From the NCBI GenBank assembly GCA_015231435.1, contig JADGBN010000020.1, forward strand, positions 1 through 34,864: a stretch of 34,864 bases of DNA. The letters run 5' to 3'. Position 1 is the stretch's first letter. Each line of letters opens with the position of its first letter. The notes beneath the pieces were generated by a model that was given only the letters and a program-made list of their open reading frames with translations, ran no database searches and was not told the origin of the DNA. The DNA is from Gammaproteobacteria bacterium (GTDB taxonomy: Bacteria > Pseudomonadota > Gammaproteobacteria > Thiohalomonadales > Thiohalomonadaceae). The position numbers were made by a program, and so were the translations under genes. Positions 1 through 8,157 of this stretch are shown in pieces.

Positions 1-237
1 ATTTCGCGTATTCGCCCCATTCAGGTATTGCCCGACACCAAACCCGTAGCGGCAACCCTTGTCAGTAATGCGGCTTATGCGCTTCATGCGGGTTTTCACT
101 TTCTTAAAGTGGAGTCTGTGAGTTTTGACCCTAAGCTTGTCAAGAATCTCCTTTACACACTGCACTTTAGACGCCCGCAAGTTGAGGTTCTGGCAACTCT
201 GATGTACACCCTTGAGCAGATGGCTAAAAGACATTGA
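1..237 (+). CDS. C-terminal part of an unrecognised protein (5' end outside window)
   Basis: The reading frame is open from the first base of the window and ends at a TGA. A TTG near base 28 could act as a start, but the frame continues upstream without a stop, so this is most likely the last ~78 residues of a longer protein. The tail is mixed alpha/beta in character, with a basic end (LEQMAKRH). I see no cysteine pairs, metal motif or membrane segment and do not recognise the family. A strong terminator lies about 70 bases downstream, which supports this being a real gene end. Confidence 0.55.
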   Translation: MSRIRPIQVLPDTKPVAATLVSNAAYALHAGFHFLKVESVSFDPKLVKNLLYTLHFRRPQVEVLATLMYTLEQMAKRH

Positions 238-305
238 CAATAGATTATTGGCATTATTTCTATCTACCTAATTCCGTCTCTTCTCGGCACCAATTCCTGA
301 AAGTA

Positions 306-334
306 AAAAAGCCGCATTTTGCGGCTTTTTTTTT
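306..334. terminator. Bidirectional rho-independent terminator
   Basis: GCCGC and GCGGC form a stem around a five-base loop. An A run precedes it and a run of nine T follows it, so it works on both strands. It sits between the end of the left-edge gene and the end of the convergent DUF1456 gene and can serve both. Confidence 0.9.
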
Positions 335-346
335 CGCCTGAAACAA

Positions 347-883
347 TTAGCAGTGGCTAATCTGCTCATCCTCAGATTGAACACCGTTAGGCGTTTGACG
401 TGCTTTTGCTGCCGCCTCTGGGCGGAGTTTCAGGCTAAGTCCTTTTAAAAATTTTCTTAACACCTGATCGCCACATTGACGGTAATTTTTGTGATCAGGA
501 TGACGGAAAAGGGCGCTGAGCTCTGCTTTTGCCAAGGTAATCCCGCCTTGGGTTAACAAATTTTGCATATCCTCATCACGCAGTTCAAAGGCAACACGCA
601 GCTTTTTCAGAACCAGATTATTGGTTAACAACTCTTTTTCAACCGTTGGCCGCCCTTGGGAGGGTGACTGCGGGCCACGACGTTTAAGAATTAGGCCGTT
701 AAGAAAAGCGATCAGTTGCGCCTCGCTACAGAGTTGAAAATGCGGATCATCTTCGCGCAACAACAGTTGATTGACCTCGGCAACGGTTATCCCCTTCCCC
801 CCCTGTTGCAGCAGGGCAGCGACCTGATGATCGGGCAGATCCAGGGCATAACGTATGCTGCGTAAGACAAAACTGGTTTCCAT
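347..883 (-). CDS. DUF1456 (YehS-type) protein, two tandem domains
   Basis: This 178-residue protein has two copies of one helical unit, at about residues 5-66 and 90-152. Each has the pattern of a short helix (RSIRYALDL / KKLRVAFEL), a D-D/E acidic turn, a QGG-I-T/L step (QQGGKGITVAEV / TQGGITLAKAEL), then a C-x-x-x-x-L-x-x-FL-x-GL helix. This is the arrangement of DUF1456 proteins such as E. coli YehS, and the length fits. The molecular function is unknown; the repeat is small, soluble and has no catalytic motif I can point to. The ATG start has a good AAGGAG site 7 bases upstream. The basic, flexible C-terminal tail (about 155-178) is outside the domains. It is a single gene, transcribed towards the terminator on its left. 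Confidence 0.88.
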   Translation of the reverse strand: METSFVLRSIRYALDLPDHQVAALLQQGGKGITVAEVNQLLLREDDPHFQLCSEAQLIAFLNGLILKRRGPQSPSQGRPTVEKELLTNNLVLKKLRVAFELRDEDMQNLLTQGGITLAKAELSALFRHPDHKNYRQCGDQVLRKFLKGLSLKLRPEAAAKARQTPNGVQSEDEQISHC

Positions 884-958
884 TAAACGACTCCTTGATA
901 AGAATTGACGCCTTGCAGTTCGCCTTTATATCACGATGTGGGCTACTTAGTTCTCTTC

Positions 959-988
959 GACGCCCCTTTTTTACCAAACCTGGGCGTC
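959..988. repeat. Imperfect hairpin GACGCCC...GGGCGTC
   Basis: A 7-bp perfect inverted repeat flanks a 16-base loop that contains a T run. It lies between the DUF1456 start and the MITE-like element. No function can be assigned; it lacks the T tract after the stem needed for a terminator. Confidence 0.4.
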
Positions 989-1009
989 ACACCTCACGCT
1001 TTACCCTTA

Positions 1010-1137
1010 TATACCCAAACTACTTGGAAATGCAGGTAGGCGGCAAAGTCGCGAATCCCCATGAGCATAGATTAACTATGTGATTGGGGTGAGCGACTGT
1101 AGCTAACGACCCTGCAATTTCAAGTAGAAAGGGTATA
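1010..1137. mobile_element. 128-bp MITE-like inverted-repeat element
   Basis: The element begins TATACCC and ends GGGTATA. Its outer ~28 bases are imperfect inverted repeats: the left arm continues AAACTACTTGGAAATGCAGG, and the right arm read backwards continues TTTCTACTTGAAATTGCAGG. Inside is a second hairpin (AATCCCCATGAGCATAG... pairing with ...CTATGTGATTGGGG). It has no coding capacity. The plan resembles the short palindromic elements I know from intergenic regions of enterobacteria (Yersinia, Photorhabdus), with TATACCC ends, a GCGGC stretch and a central CCCC/GGGG hairpin. The whole could form a long hairpin if transcribed. The TATA end merges into a TATAAT just before the lipoprotein gene. 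I see no second copy in the window. Confidence 0.75.
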
Positions 1138-1139
1138 AT
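1134..1139 (+). promoter_or_regulatory. Possible -10 box formed by the end of the MITE-like element
   Basis: TATAAT is made from the terminal TATA of the repeat element plus two flanking bases. It lies about 30 bases before the GTG of the lipoprotein gene, a normal distance for a short leader. No convincing -35 is present at 16-18 bases upstream, so the promoter is weak or activator-dependent if it is real. Confidence 0.3.
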
Positions 1140-1168
1140 CGTCTGCAGTTCATTGTGAGGAGTACTCT

Positions 1169-2851
1169 GTGATTATGCGACGACATCTTTTTTACCTCTA
1201 TCTGACGATAAGTCTGATTGGCTGCAGCGACAGTGCCCCCTCTTCATCCGGCAGTAACAGTAGTAGCGCTAATATCGATAATAGCCATACGGTGGAGTAC
1301 AACACCGCAACAGCGACCGCTGATGAGGGCGAAGTGCTGCTGTCTGGTGAGATAACCTATACCCGCTATCTGCCTGATGGTGAAAATGGCCTTGACTACA
1401 ACGCCCCTGTTTATCTGCCGGTGCGCGGCGCAGTGATTGAACTTTGGGATAAAAACGATGAGGTGATTAGCAGTACCAATAGCACTGACGGGGGTAAATA
1501 CAGCTTCTCGGTGGCTAAAAAATCACAGGTGACGGTCGTCTTTAAGGCCGTACTCGGACACCCGAAAAGTCCCACGGTTGAAGTGGTTGATAACACTCAG
1601 GGGGAAGCTATCTACGCACTCGCCCGATCGATCTATATGCCTATTGACGATATTAAAAACTTTAATATTAACGCCGAATCGGGTTGGTCAGAGAACGGTT
1701 ACACCGCTACCCGTGAAGCGGCTCCCTTTGCCATTCTTGATGATATCTACACCGCACAGCAACGTATTCTGACGATTGACCCAACGCTGCGTTTTCCCCT
1801 GTTGCAGGTCAACTGGAGCAGCGAAAATAACGGGAGTTCGGGCGCCGTCAGCAATGGTGACATTGGTACCTCCTATTACGATCCCGCCAGTAAAAAATTC
1901 TACATTCTTGGTGCTGCTGACAGCGATACCGATGAGTACGATTCGGCAGTGGTAATTCATGAGTGGTTCCACTACTTTGAAGATAACTTCAGCCGTACCG
2001 ACAGCCTTGGCGGTGAGCATGGTGAACGCGACATTCTCGACCCCAGTGTCGCCTTCTCTGAAGCCTACTGTAACGCCCTCTCCAGCATTGTGCGCGATGA
2101 TTCCACCTACATTGATACCTATGGTCGGCAACAGGGGAGTACCGCTATCTATATGAACATGGATGAGGATTCCGTCAGTGACAGCAGCAGCCATCGCAAG
2201 GGGCTGCGCTATGACGGCTTTTATAGTGAAAGCTCCATTCAGGAGGTCATTTACGATCTCTATGATGGCGGTGGCAGCAGCGATGATGATAACCTCGAAC
2301 TCGGTTTACGACCGTTGCATCTAGCGATCGTCAAGCAGCAGAAAACAACGCCCGCCTTCACCTCTATCTTCAGCTTTCTTCAAGCGCTTAAAGAGGATAA
2401 CAGCGGTGTAGCGGGAGAGATCGAACGCATTGCCAGCGATGAGAATATTACCGCCCATGATGAATATGAGGCAATCGCTACCCCGCTCTATACCGACATA
2501 GAGATCGACAGCGGCGATGTCACCGAGGATATTCTCGGCGACCCGCTGCAAACCTGGAGTACCTATGGCGCAATTAGCGGTGACGACCCGGGTAATAAAC
2601 TCTATAACCGCCTCTTTTTCCGTTTTACGCCACAACGAAATGGCTGCCACACGATTACCGCCACGCCAACCGATCGCAGTGGTGATCTGCTTATCTACCT
2701 GACCGATAGTTTGGTGGTGGATGATGACTTTGGCCAGAGTGAAAAAGCCGTTGTCGATCTCAAAGCGTATCAGGCAACCACCTTTGCTGTCGGCAGTTAT
2801 GACCGCGCCACCCCCTTCACCGTCCGCGTTGATAGCGGCGGCAACTGTTAG
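1169..2851 (+). CDS. Surface lipoprotein with gluzincin-type zinc metallopeptidase domain
   Basis: The 560-residue product starts with a lipoprotein signal: basic MRR, a hydrophobic stretch, then lipobox LIGC with Cys19 as the lipidated residue, followed by a Ser-rich linker. Residues ~60-135 look like a beta-sandwich of the carboxypeptidase-regulatory type (GAVIELWD... DGGKYSFSV). The central part carries HEWFH (His264, Glu265, His268), and the sequence AFSEAYCNAL 34 residues on puts Glu298 where gluzincins place their third zinc ligand. The C-terminal ~100 residues (WSTYGAISG... LFFRFTPQ... DLLIYLTD) resemble a pre-peptidase C-terminal beta domain. The GTG start is chosen because TGAGGAG lies 6 bases upstream; an ATG two codons later is the alternative. 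The next gene starts 9 bases downstream and encodes a secreted partner candidate. The exact peptidase family is not recognised, nor is its substrate. Confidence 0.72.
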   Translation: MIMRRHLFYLYLTISLIGCSDSAPSSSGSNSSSANIDNSHTVEYNTATATADEGEVLLSGEITYTRYLPDGENGLDYNAPVYLPVRGAVIELWDKNDEVISSTNSTDGGKYSFSVAKKSQVTVVFKAVLGHPKSPTVEVVDNTQGEAIYALARSIYMPIDDIKNFNINAESGWSENGYTATREAAPFAILDDIYTAQQRILTIDPTLRFPLLQVNWSSENNGSSGAVSNGDIGTSYYDPASKKFYILGAADSDTDEYDSAVVIHEWFHYFEDNFSRTDSLGGEHGERDILDPSVAFSEAYCNALSSIVRDDSTYIDTYGRQQGSTAIYMNMDEDSVSDSSSHRKGLRYDGFYSESSIQEVIYDLYDGGGSSDDDNLELGLRPLHLAIVKQQKTTPAFTSIFSFLQALKEDNSGVAGEIERIASDENITAHDEYEAIATPLYTDIEIDSGDVTEDILGDPLQTWSTYGAISGDDPGNKLYNRLFFRFTPQRNGCHTITATPTDRSGDLLIYLTDSLVVDDDFGQSEKAVVDLKAYQATTFAVGSYDRATPFTVRVDSGGNC

Positions 2852-2860
2852 GAGTCTCTC

Positions 2861-3355
2861 ATGAGTTTAACCACCACAATGCGTCTCGGCTTTACCCTTT
2901 TACTGCTACTACCCCTCACCCTTTATGCCGCAAAAGTCCCGGTTCCGGTTGAGGTCGAGCTCATTTTTCCACAAACCGTCAGCGCTGGTGAGCCCTTCTA
3001 CGCCACCCTGCGCCTTCAGGCAACACAACCACTGCAACAGTTAGAGATTCACCTTTCGCCCTGGCGTAATCTTGAAGTTCGCAGCCACCCCCTCAGCTAC
3101 CAATTAAAAAACATGGAGGCTGGCGAGTGGCGCGAATGGCTCATTGAACTGCGCCAAATCTACCCCGAACCCAGCTATTTGAATCTTGAAATAGTGACGA
3201 TCAATGCCTTCGCACAGCGCCGTGGCGCAAGCCGGATGTTTCTTATCGGCGAAAAAAGCGCAGCGCAGATAGAGCAACAACGTTATAAACAGCAGCAACA
3301 ACCAAGACCCCGCGATATAAACGGCAGACCACTGCTCATTATGCGTAGTGAATAA
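2861..3355 (+). CDS. Small secreted protein with a beta-sandwich-like domain, function unknown
   Basis: This 164-residue protein has a clear Sec signal peptide (basic MRLGF, hydrophobic LLLLLPLTLYA, cleavage near residue 23-24). The body (VPVEVELIFPQTVSAGEPFYATLRL... LRNLEV-like strands) looks like an Ig/BatD-type beta domain. The C-terminus is rich in Gln and Arg (EQQRYKQQQQPRPRD) and probably disordered. It begins 9 bases after the metallopeptidase stop with an AGGAG site, so the two are very likely co-transcribed. rapA follows 24 bases later. It could be a substrate-binding, inhibitory or envelope partner of the metallopeptidase; there is no direct sign of which. I do not recognise a named family. 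Confidence 0.65.
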   Translation: MSLTTTMRLGFTLLLLLPLTLYAAKVPVPVEVELIFPQTVSAGEPFYATLRLQATQPLQQLEIHLSPWRNLEVRSHPLSYQLKNMEAGEWREWLIELRQIYPEPSYLNLEIVTINAFAQRRGASRMFLIGEKSAAQIEQQRYKQQQQPRPRDINGRPLLIMRSE

Positions 3356-3379
3356 CCGCCCATATTACTGAAATCACTA

Positions 3380-6271
3380 ATGAAAGAGAGCCGTTTTACC
3401 CTAGGGCAACGCTGGATTAGCGATGCCGAACTCGAAATGGGGCTGGGCATTGTCGCTGAGGTTGATTTACGCCGTGTCACCCTCTTCTTCCCCGCCACCC
3501 AGACCGAGCGCATCTACGCCTGCGATACAGCGCCACTGACCCGTATTATCTTTGCCGTAGGTGACCAGATTAGACTCGCGAGCGGCGAAAATGCGACGGT
3601 GCTCTGTGTCACCCAGGAGAAGGGGGTTATCCGCTATGAAATTCAACACGCCGCTGGTAAACGCGATGCTGTTAGCGAGTTAATGCTCGACAGCCGGGTG
3701 ACGCTCAACCGCCCCGGAGAGCGCCTTTTTAACCTGCAATTCGACGCCCCCCGCGCCTTTGAGCTGCGCTGGCACTGTCGCCAGCAGCAGCACCGACTGG
3801 CCCATAGCGAAGTCCACGGGCTTTGCGGCGCACGCATGAACCTTATTCCCCACCAACTCTATATTGCCCATGAGGTGGCACGTCGCTACGCCCCTCGGGT
3901 GCTGCTTGCCGATGAGGTCGGCTTAGGGAAAACCATTGAAGCGGGGCTGATTATTCACCATCAACTGCTTAATGGTCTGGCAAGCCGTGTGCTTATCGTC
4001 GTTCCCGCAGCACTGCAACATCAGTGGCTGGTAGAGATGCGCCGCCGCTTCCATCTCATCTTTAGCCTGATGAACGCTGAACGTCTTACCGAGGCGCTGT
4101 CCGATGCGAATGCTGAAAATGCCCTTTGCCCAACGGCAACAGAGAACCCCTTTGATAGTGAACAACTCCTGCTGATCTCCAGTGATCTACTAAGTAATCC
4201 CAAAACTTTGCAACTCACCCTGGCGACAAGCTGGGATCTACTGGTGGTTGATGAGGCGCATCATCTTGAGTGGTCAGCGACGCATGTCAGTGACGCCTAT
4301 ACAGCCGTTGCCGCCCTGAGCGCCCAAATCAAGGGGGTATTGCTGCTCACTGCCACACCTGAGCAACTGGGAAAAGAGGGGCACTTTGCCCGCCTGCGTC
4401 TGCTCGATCCGGCCCGCTTTCCCGATTATGCGCAATTTCTTGCAGAAGAAGCCAACTATCGGCCTATCGCCACCCTAGTCGGCAGGCTGCTGGATAATGA
4501 AAGCATTGATACTGCACTGCGACAACAGCTGTTTGCAACCACACAAATTGACCTAGCGCTACAGCAGCAACTGACCCACATTGAGACGCTAACTGCCCAA
4601 GAGCGGCAAGCGCTGATTAATAATCTGCTTGACCGCCACGGCACCGGACGACTCCTCTTTCGTAACCGTCGTCTCGCTATGAGCGGCTTTCCGCCCCGCC
4701 GTGCCCACCTCTATCCGCTGCAACCAGAGCAGGCAATCACCGCAGCAGATCTGGCCGCACAGCTTACCCCCGAAATTAGCTTCAATGATCGCGATAGCTG
4801 GTATCACCACGATCCGAGGGTTGCCTGGCTGTTACAGCAGCTGCGCCAACTGCGTCCTCATAAGGTGCTGCTAATTACCGCCCATGCGACAACCGCTATC
4901 GATCTCTGTGATCACCTCTGGCGACAAAGCGGCCTGCAACCCGCCCTCTTTCATGAAGAACAGACGCTTATCGAACGCGACCGCGCGGCAGCCTTTTTTG
5001 CTCAGGCGGAGGATGGCACCCAACTGCTCATCTGCTCCGAAATTGGCAGCGAGGGGCGCAACTTCCAATTCGCACACCATCTGATTCTTTTTGATATCCC
5101 CTTTAACCCCGATCTGCTTGAACAACGCATTGGCCGCCTTGATCGCATCGGACAGCAGCAGGCGGTGGAGATCCATCTTCCCTATCTGCTCAACAGCGCC
5201 CAGGCGGGGCTGATTCAATGGTATCACCGCGCCGTTAACGCCTTTGAAGCGCACTCCCCCGCTACCCAACGCCTCTTTGGCGAGGTGGCAAAGGAGCTCG
5301 AACAACTCATTTGTAACCACAGCGCTGCCGACTATGCACAACAGCTGGAGAACCTAATTAGCCGCAGCCAGCAGCGTCATGAACAACTTAAACAACAGCT
5401 ACAGGCAGGGCGTGACCGTCTGCTGGAAGCTAACTCCTGTCGCACCGCCGAGGCAGAGCAGCTTTGTCAAGCGATTAACCGCTCTGAAGAGGAGAGCCCG
5501 CTTGACAGCCATCTTGAAGCGCTCTTTGATCACCTCGGTGTCGTTAGCGAAGAGCAGCACGACGGCAGCACCATTATTCATCCCGGCGATGAGCTGCGCG
5601 CCACCCTACCGGGCTTAACTGAGGATGGCCTCACCTTTACCACAAGGCGGCAACTCGCCGTCAGTCACGAAGCTATCGACTTTTTTACCTGGGAGCACCC
5701 GCTGGTCATTAGCGCGATGGATCAACTCCTCGCGGATGAGCTGGGAAACAGCGCCATAGCGCTCTGCAAACCCCCTGCGCCCCTTGCCGACCTGCCGCCC
5801 GGCACCCTGCTACTGGAGAGTCTCTTCCTAATTGAAGCCACCGGTGATACCAGCCTGCTAACACACCGCTATCTGCCCGCCACCAGCCTACTACTAAGAG
5901 TCGATAATCACGGAACAGATCGTCGGCAACTGCCAGCGGAAAGTTTTACCCCCTACCTCAAACGCCTGCCGGTAGAGATTGCAAGACAAGTGATTCAACA
6001 CTTTACCCCACTACTCAAAACCCTCATCACCAAGAGTGAGGCGATGGCAATGGCCGCCATGCCCGATCTGGTACAAACGGCTCGCAACCGTAGCACACTG
6101 CTGCTGCAGGGGGAGATCGATCGCCTTGAAGCACTGGCAAAGCAGAACCCCCATATTCGTCATGAGGAGATCAACTTCTTCCGTCAGCAACTGGAGGGGG
6201 TAAACCGCGCCCTAACGCAACCTTCACTCCGCCTCGACGCCCTGCGGGTCATCGTCATCAGTGACCGTTAA
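3380..6271 (+). CDS. rapA: RNA polymerase-associated SWI2/SNF2 ATPase RapA
   Basis: RapA is an ATPase that binds RNA polymerase and helps recycle it after transcription. At 963 residues the protein matches the usual length. The N-terminal ~110 residues (GQRWISDAELEMGLG, APLTRI) form the paired Tudor-like domains typical of RapA. The helicase motor follows: Walker A ADEVGLGKTIEAG (Lys184), DEAHH (291-295), LLTATPEQLG as motif III, and the C-terminal RecA lobe ending in QRIGRLDRIGQ (motif VI). The acidic, Gln-rich C-terminal third is the RapA-specific region. The start ATG has no clear ribosome-binding site and lies 24 bases after the preceding gene, so translation may be coupled. No hairpin-plus-T terminator is visible after the stop. 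Confidence 0.95.
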   Translation: MKESRFTLGQRWISDAELEMGLGIVAEVDLRRVTLFFPATQTERIYACDTAPLTRIIFAVGDQIRLASGENATVLCVTQEKGVIRYEIQHAAGKRDAVSELMLDSRVTLNRPGERLFNLQFDAPRAFELRWHCRQQQHRLAHSEVHGLCGARMNLIPHQLYIAHEVARRYAPRVLLADEVGLGKTIEAGLIIHHQLLNGLASRVLIVVPAALQHQWLVEMRRRFHLIFSLMNAERLTEALSDANAENALCPTATENPFDSEQLLLISSDLLSNPKTLQLTLATSWDLLVVDEAHHLEWSATHVSDAYTAVAALSAQIKGVLLLTATPEQLGKEGHFARLRLLDPARFPDYAQFLAEEANYRPIATLVGRLLDNESIDTALRQQLFATTQIDLALQQQLTHIETLTAQERQALINNLLDRHGTGRLLFRNRRLAMSGFPPRRAHLYPLQPEQAITAADLAAQLTPEISFNDRDSWYHHDPRVAWLLQQLRQLRPHKVLLITAHATTAIDLCDHLWRQSGLQPALFHEEQTLIERDRAAAFFAQAEDGTQLLICSEIGSEGRNFQFAHHLILFDIPFNPDLLEQRIGRLDRIGQQQAVEIHLPYLLNSAQAGLIQWYHRAVNAFEAHSPATQRLFGEVAKELEQLICNHSAADYAQQLENLISRSQQRHEQLKQQLQAGRDRLLEANSCRTAEAEQLCQAINRSEEESPLDSHLEALFDHLGVVSEEQHDGSTIIHPGDELRATLPGLTEDGLTFTTRRQLAVSHEAIDFFTWEHPLVISAMDQLLADELGNSAIALCKPPAPLADLPPGTLLLESLFLIEATGDTSLLTHRYLPATSLLLRVDNHGTDRRQLPAESFTPYLKRLPVEIARQVIQHFTPLLKTLITKSEAMAMAAMPDLVQTARNRSTLLLQGEIDRLEALAKQNPHIRHEEINFFRQQLEGVNRALTQPSLRLDALRVIVISDR

Positions 6272-6443
6272 CCCGTTCCTATCCACTGTTTAATTCACCA
6301 GCGCAGGATGAGTAACGAATGCCGTACAGGATAGCAATTAAAGAAGATTCGCTGCCCGATTGCCGGGTGTCGGCGGCAGGGTCAGATAATTGCTCCTGCG
6401 CCGCCTTGTTGTACTTCTCGATAGTTTGACTATCGTTAACCAT

Positions 6444-6470
6444 AAAAAAAGCCCCCGAAGAGGCTTTTTT
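6444..6470 (-). terminator. Rho-independent terminator of rpmE
   Basis: AAAAAAGCC and GGCTTTTTT form a nine-pair stem with a loop of eight bases. Read on the minus strand it ends in a T run 29 bases after the rpmE stop. By symmetry it could also stop read-through from rapA. Confidence 0.85.
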
Positions 6471-6499
6471 AACCAGCAAGATAGACGCTTGGTAGCGAA

Positions 6500-6706
6500 C
6501 TAGCGCTTTAAACCATACTTCTGACGGAACTTATCAACACGTCCGGCGGTATCAACAACTTTCTGCTTACCGGTATAGAAAGGGTGACACTGCGAGCAGA
6601 CGTCAATGGAGAGATCACGCATGGCTGTGGTACGGGTCACAAAAGCATTGCCACAGCTACAGGTAACCGTCACTTCTTTGCTGTTGGGATGGGTATTACT
6701 TTTCAT
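6500..6706 (-). CDS. rpmE: 50S ribosomal protein L31, zinc-binding (C+) form
   Basis: A 68-residue large-subunit ribosomal protein. Cys16, Cys18, Cys37 and Cys40 form the zinc ribbon, and [20 protein letters not shown] is the family signature. Because all four cysteines are present this is the zinc-dependent paralogue rather than the zinc-free form induced by zinc starvation. The N-terminus MKSNTHPN fits the usual MKxxIHP opening. A GAGG lies 10 bases before the ATG. It is a single-gene unit with its own terminator. Confidence 0.97.
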   Translation of the reverse strand: MKSNTHPNSKEVTVTCSCGNAFVTRTTAMRDLSIDVCSQCHPFYTGKQKVVDTAGRVDKFRQKYGLKR

Positions 6707-6951
6707 CAGGGTATAGCCTCATCATATAGCGCCGCCACATCAGCCTTCATTGTGATGTACCGCGCCGGGGTTTTAAAACGTTAAAAACCGGAGTTTAAAA
6801 CAGGGGAGCTGCCTCTTTTACAGGGGTGCGCGATTTTACCAATTTAGCAGAAAACTGCAAGCTTCAGAGCTATTTTGGCTGATAATAGCGCGCTCGCACT
6901 CCAGCCATAAGCGTGGTAATCTTTTCGCAACGTCAACCCGAAGGTAATCAC

Positions 6952-7422
6952 ATGACACCATTCACACCCCAGCTACGCTCTGTCACTCGCATGGTCATTT
7001 CAGGGTTTCTGCTTTTTTTGTCGCTATCCCCAATTACTTATGCCAAGGATATGGATGGTCGCCATGCCGTCTATGCCGTTGGCGGCGAGAGCTGCACCCC
7101 CTATATGCAGGCTCGGCGTCAGGGGGGGGAGATTATGGAGCGCTATAACCATTTTATTCTTGGCTATCTCACCGCTTTTAATCTAATTGTCGAAAATACC
7201 CATAACATTCTGGGTGACAAGGGGTACGCCAAGGCACTCGCCTGGCTCGACGGCTTCTGCCAGATTAATCCCAAAGAGAACTTCACCACCGCCATCGCCA
7301 CGATGACCGAAATCTTCTACAGCGAACGTGCGAACTTTGCTGACGATCCCAATCGCCCCTTCTTCTCCAACTCCACGGCGGACAATATTATGGGAAGAAA
7401 GATGCCGCCGCCCAATCAATAG
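6952..7422 (+). CDS. Small exported protein, Rap1a/Tai-like
   Basis: The product is a 156-residue periplasmic or secreted protein. It has a signal peptide (basic ...LRSVTRMV, hydrophobic ISGFLLFLSLSPITYA, cleavage about residue 31). The mature part contains two cysteines (GESCTPY and DGFCQINP) that could form a disulfide, and a central YLTAFNLI... AWLDGFC pattern like that of the Rap1a/Tai immunity-protein superfamily: Gly-x-Leu-x-x-x-Asn, then a Trp-Leu-x-x-x-Cys helix. I chose the ATG with GAAGG 7 bases upstream; an in-frame GTG 13 codons earlier lacks such a site and would spoil the signal peptide. No T6SS effector or other immunity gene is next to it, so an immunity role is unproven. Its stop lies 7 bases from the end of the convergent PII gene. 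Confidence 0.6.
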   Translation: MTPFTPQLRSVTRMVISGFLLFLSLSPITYAKDMDGRHAVYAVGGESCTPYMQARRQGGEIMERYNHFILGYLTAFNLIVENTHNILGDKGYAKALAWLDGFCQINPKENFTTAIATMTEIFYSERANFADDPNRPFFSNSTADNIMGRKMPPPNQ

Positions 7423-7429
7423 CGTCCCG

Positions 7430-7786
7430 TTACAGCAGCTCTTCCGCCAGATCGGGCAGCGCGAACAGGGTCGCCGCAGAGGCTTTTTGCATATAGATAA
7501 TGCCGCCATGGGGACGATTGATCTCGGCTGCGTGATAGATCTTGGTAAAAATTTCATCGGCACGATCCTCAGGCACCACTGCGGTGACCACCTCGCGCTC
7601 TGAAGTCTCGCCAATACCGCGATACTGCATTGGCGTCATCTTGCCAACCCCACGGGCGAAGTGCACATCAACCCCGGTGATCCCACACTCCTGCACGAGA
7701 AAGCGCATGAGTGCTGCGGCCCGCCCTTTCGGCAGTACGGCGGTAATCACACGATGCGGCGGTATGGAGTCTGTTGAGTTAAACAT
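7430..7786 (-). CDS. PII-like signalling protein (second of a pair)
   Basis: At 118 residues, the protein has the PII ferredoxin-like fold pattern: strand RVITAVLPKGRAAALMRFL, then VDVHFARGVG, the second half REVVTAVVPEDRADEIFTKIYHAA, and GGIIYMQ near the end. The T-loop is short (KMTPMQYRGIGETSE) and lacks the classic uridylylated tyrosine context of GlnB/GlnK, so it is not a standard nitrogen PII. It is the last gene of the operon, 11 bases after the other PII-like gene, with AGGA upstream of the ATG. PII trimers bind nucleotides and gate a partner; by position the likely partner is the DUF1538 membrane protein. The ligand is not deducible from the sequence. Confidence 0.8.
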   Translation of the reverse strand: MFNSTDSIPPHRVITAVLPKGRAAALMRFLVQECGITGVDVHFARGVGKMTPMQYRGIGETSEREVVTAVVPEDRADEIFTKIYHAAEINRPHGGIIYMQKASAATLFALPDLAEELL

Positions 7787-7797
7787 TTGCAGAGTTC

Positions 7798-8157
7798 CTA
7801 CTGTGACAACTTTTCGACCAACTCAGGAGGAACAAAGGTCGCTGCTTTCTCCAGCGGCGTCACCCACATAATCCCCATTCCCGGGGTATCCAGCTTGGCT
7901 TCAAGGTAGATGCGCTCAAATATGCGGCCAACCTGCTCGCTGGAGACGAGAATATTAATCACCTCTTTCTCTGCCTCAATTGCCAACCCCAAAATACCCA
8001 GGCGCTCGCGCACGCCCCGCCCATAGGCATAATGCACAGTGGCCCCCTGCGCCCCCGCCATCTGCGCGGCTTTAACCAAATCGTCAGCCATCCCCCGCTG
8101 CACAACCGCAGTGATTAGCATAACGTCGGTTAGAACAACAATTTCACGGGTTTTCAC
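7798..8157 (-). CDS. PII-like signalling protein (first of a pair)
   Basis: This 119-residue protein has the PII core: TDVMLITAVVQRGMADDLVKAA, ATVHYAYGRGVRER, KEVINILVSSEQVGRIFERIYLEAKL and GMGIMWVTPLE. It differs clearly from its downstream neighbour, so the two are ancient paralogues, not a recent duplication. The T-loop is short (VRERLGILGLAIEA) and without the GlnB/GlnK tyrosine. It starts with GTG overlapping the stop of the DUF1538 gene by four bases (GTGA), with GGGAG upstream. That coupling implies stoichiometric production with the membrane protein. It might form homotrimers, or hetero-oligomers with the second PII; the sequence does not say. Confidence 0.82.
   Translation of the reverse strand: MKTREIVVLTDVMLITAVVQRGMADDLVKAAQMAGAQGATVHYAYGRGVRERLGILGLAIEAEKEVINILVSSEQVGRIFERIYLEAKLDTPGMGIMWVTPLEKAATFVPPELVEKLSQ

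Noticed and set aside
1688-2194. Long open frame on the minus strand inside the metallopeptidase gene
   Set aside because: It has no family resemblance and lies antisense to a clear coding region carrying HEXXH; the codon pattern belongs to the plus strand.
6419-6435. Hairpin CGATAG-TTTGA-CTATCG after rapA
   Set aside because: Stem is short and no T run follows on either strand, so I do not call it a terminator.
6279-6479. 66-codon minus-strand frame between rapA and rpmE
   Set aside because: It would start with TTG next to the rpmE terminator and contain it in its coding sequence; no ribosome-binding site or recognisable protein.
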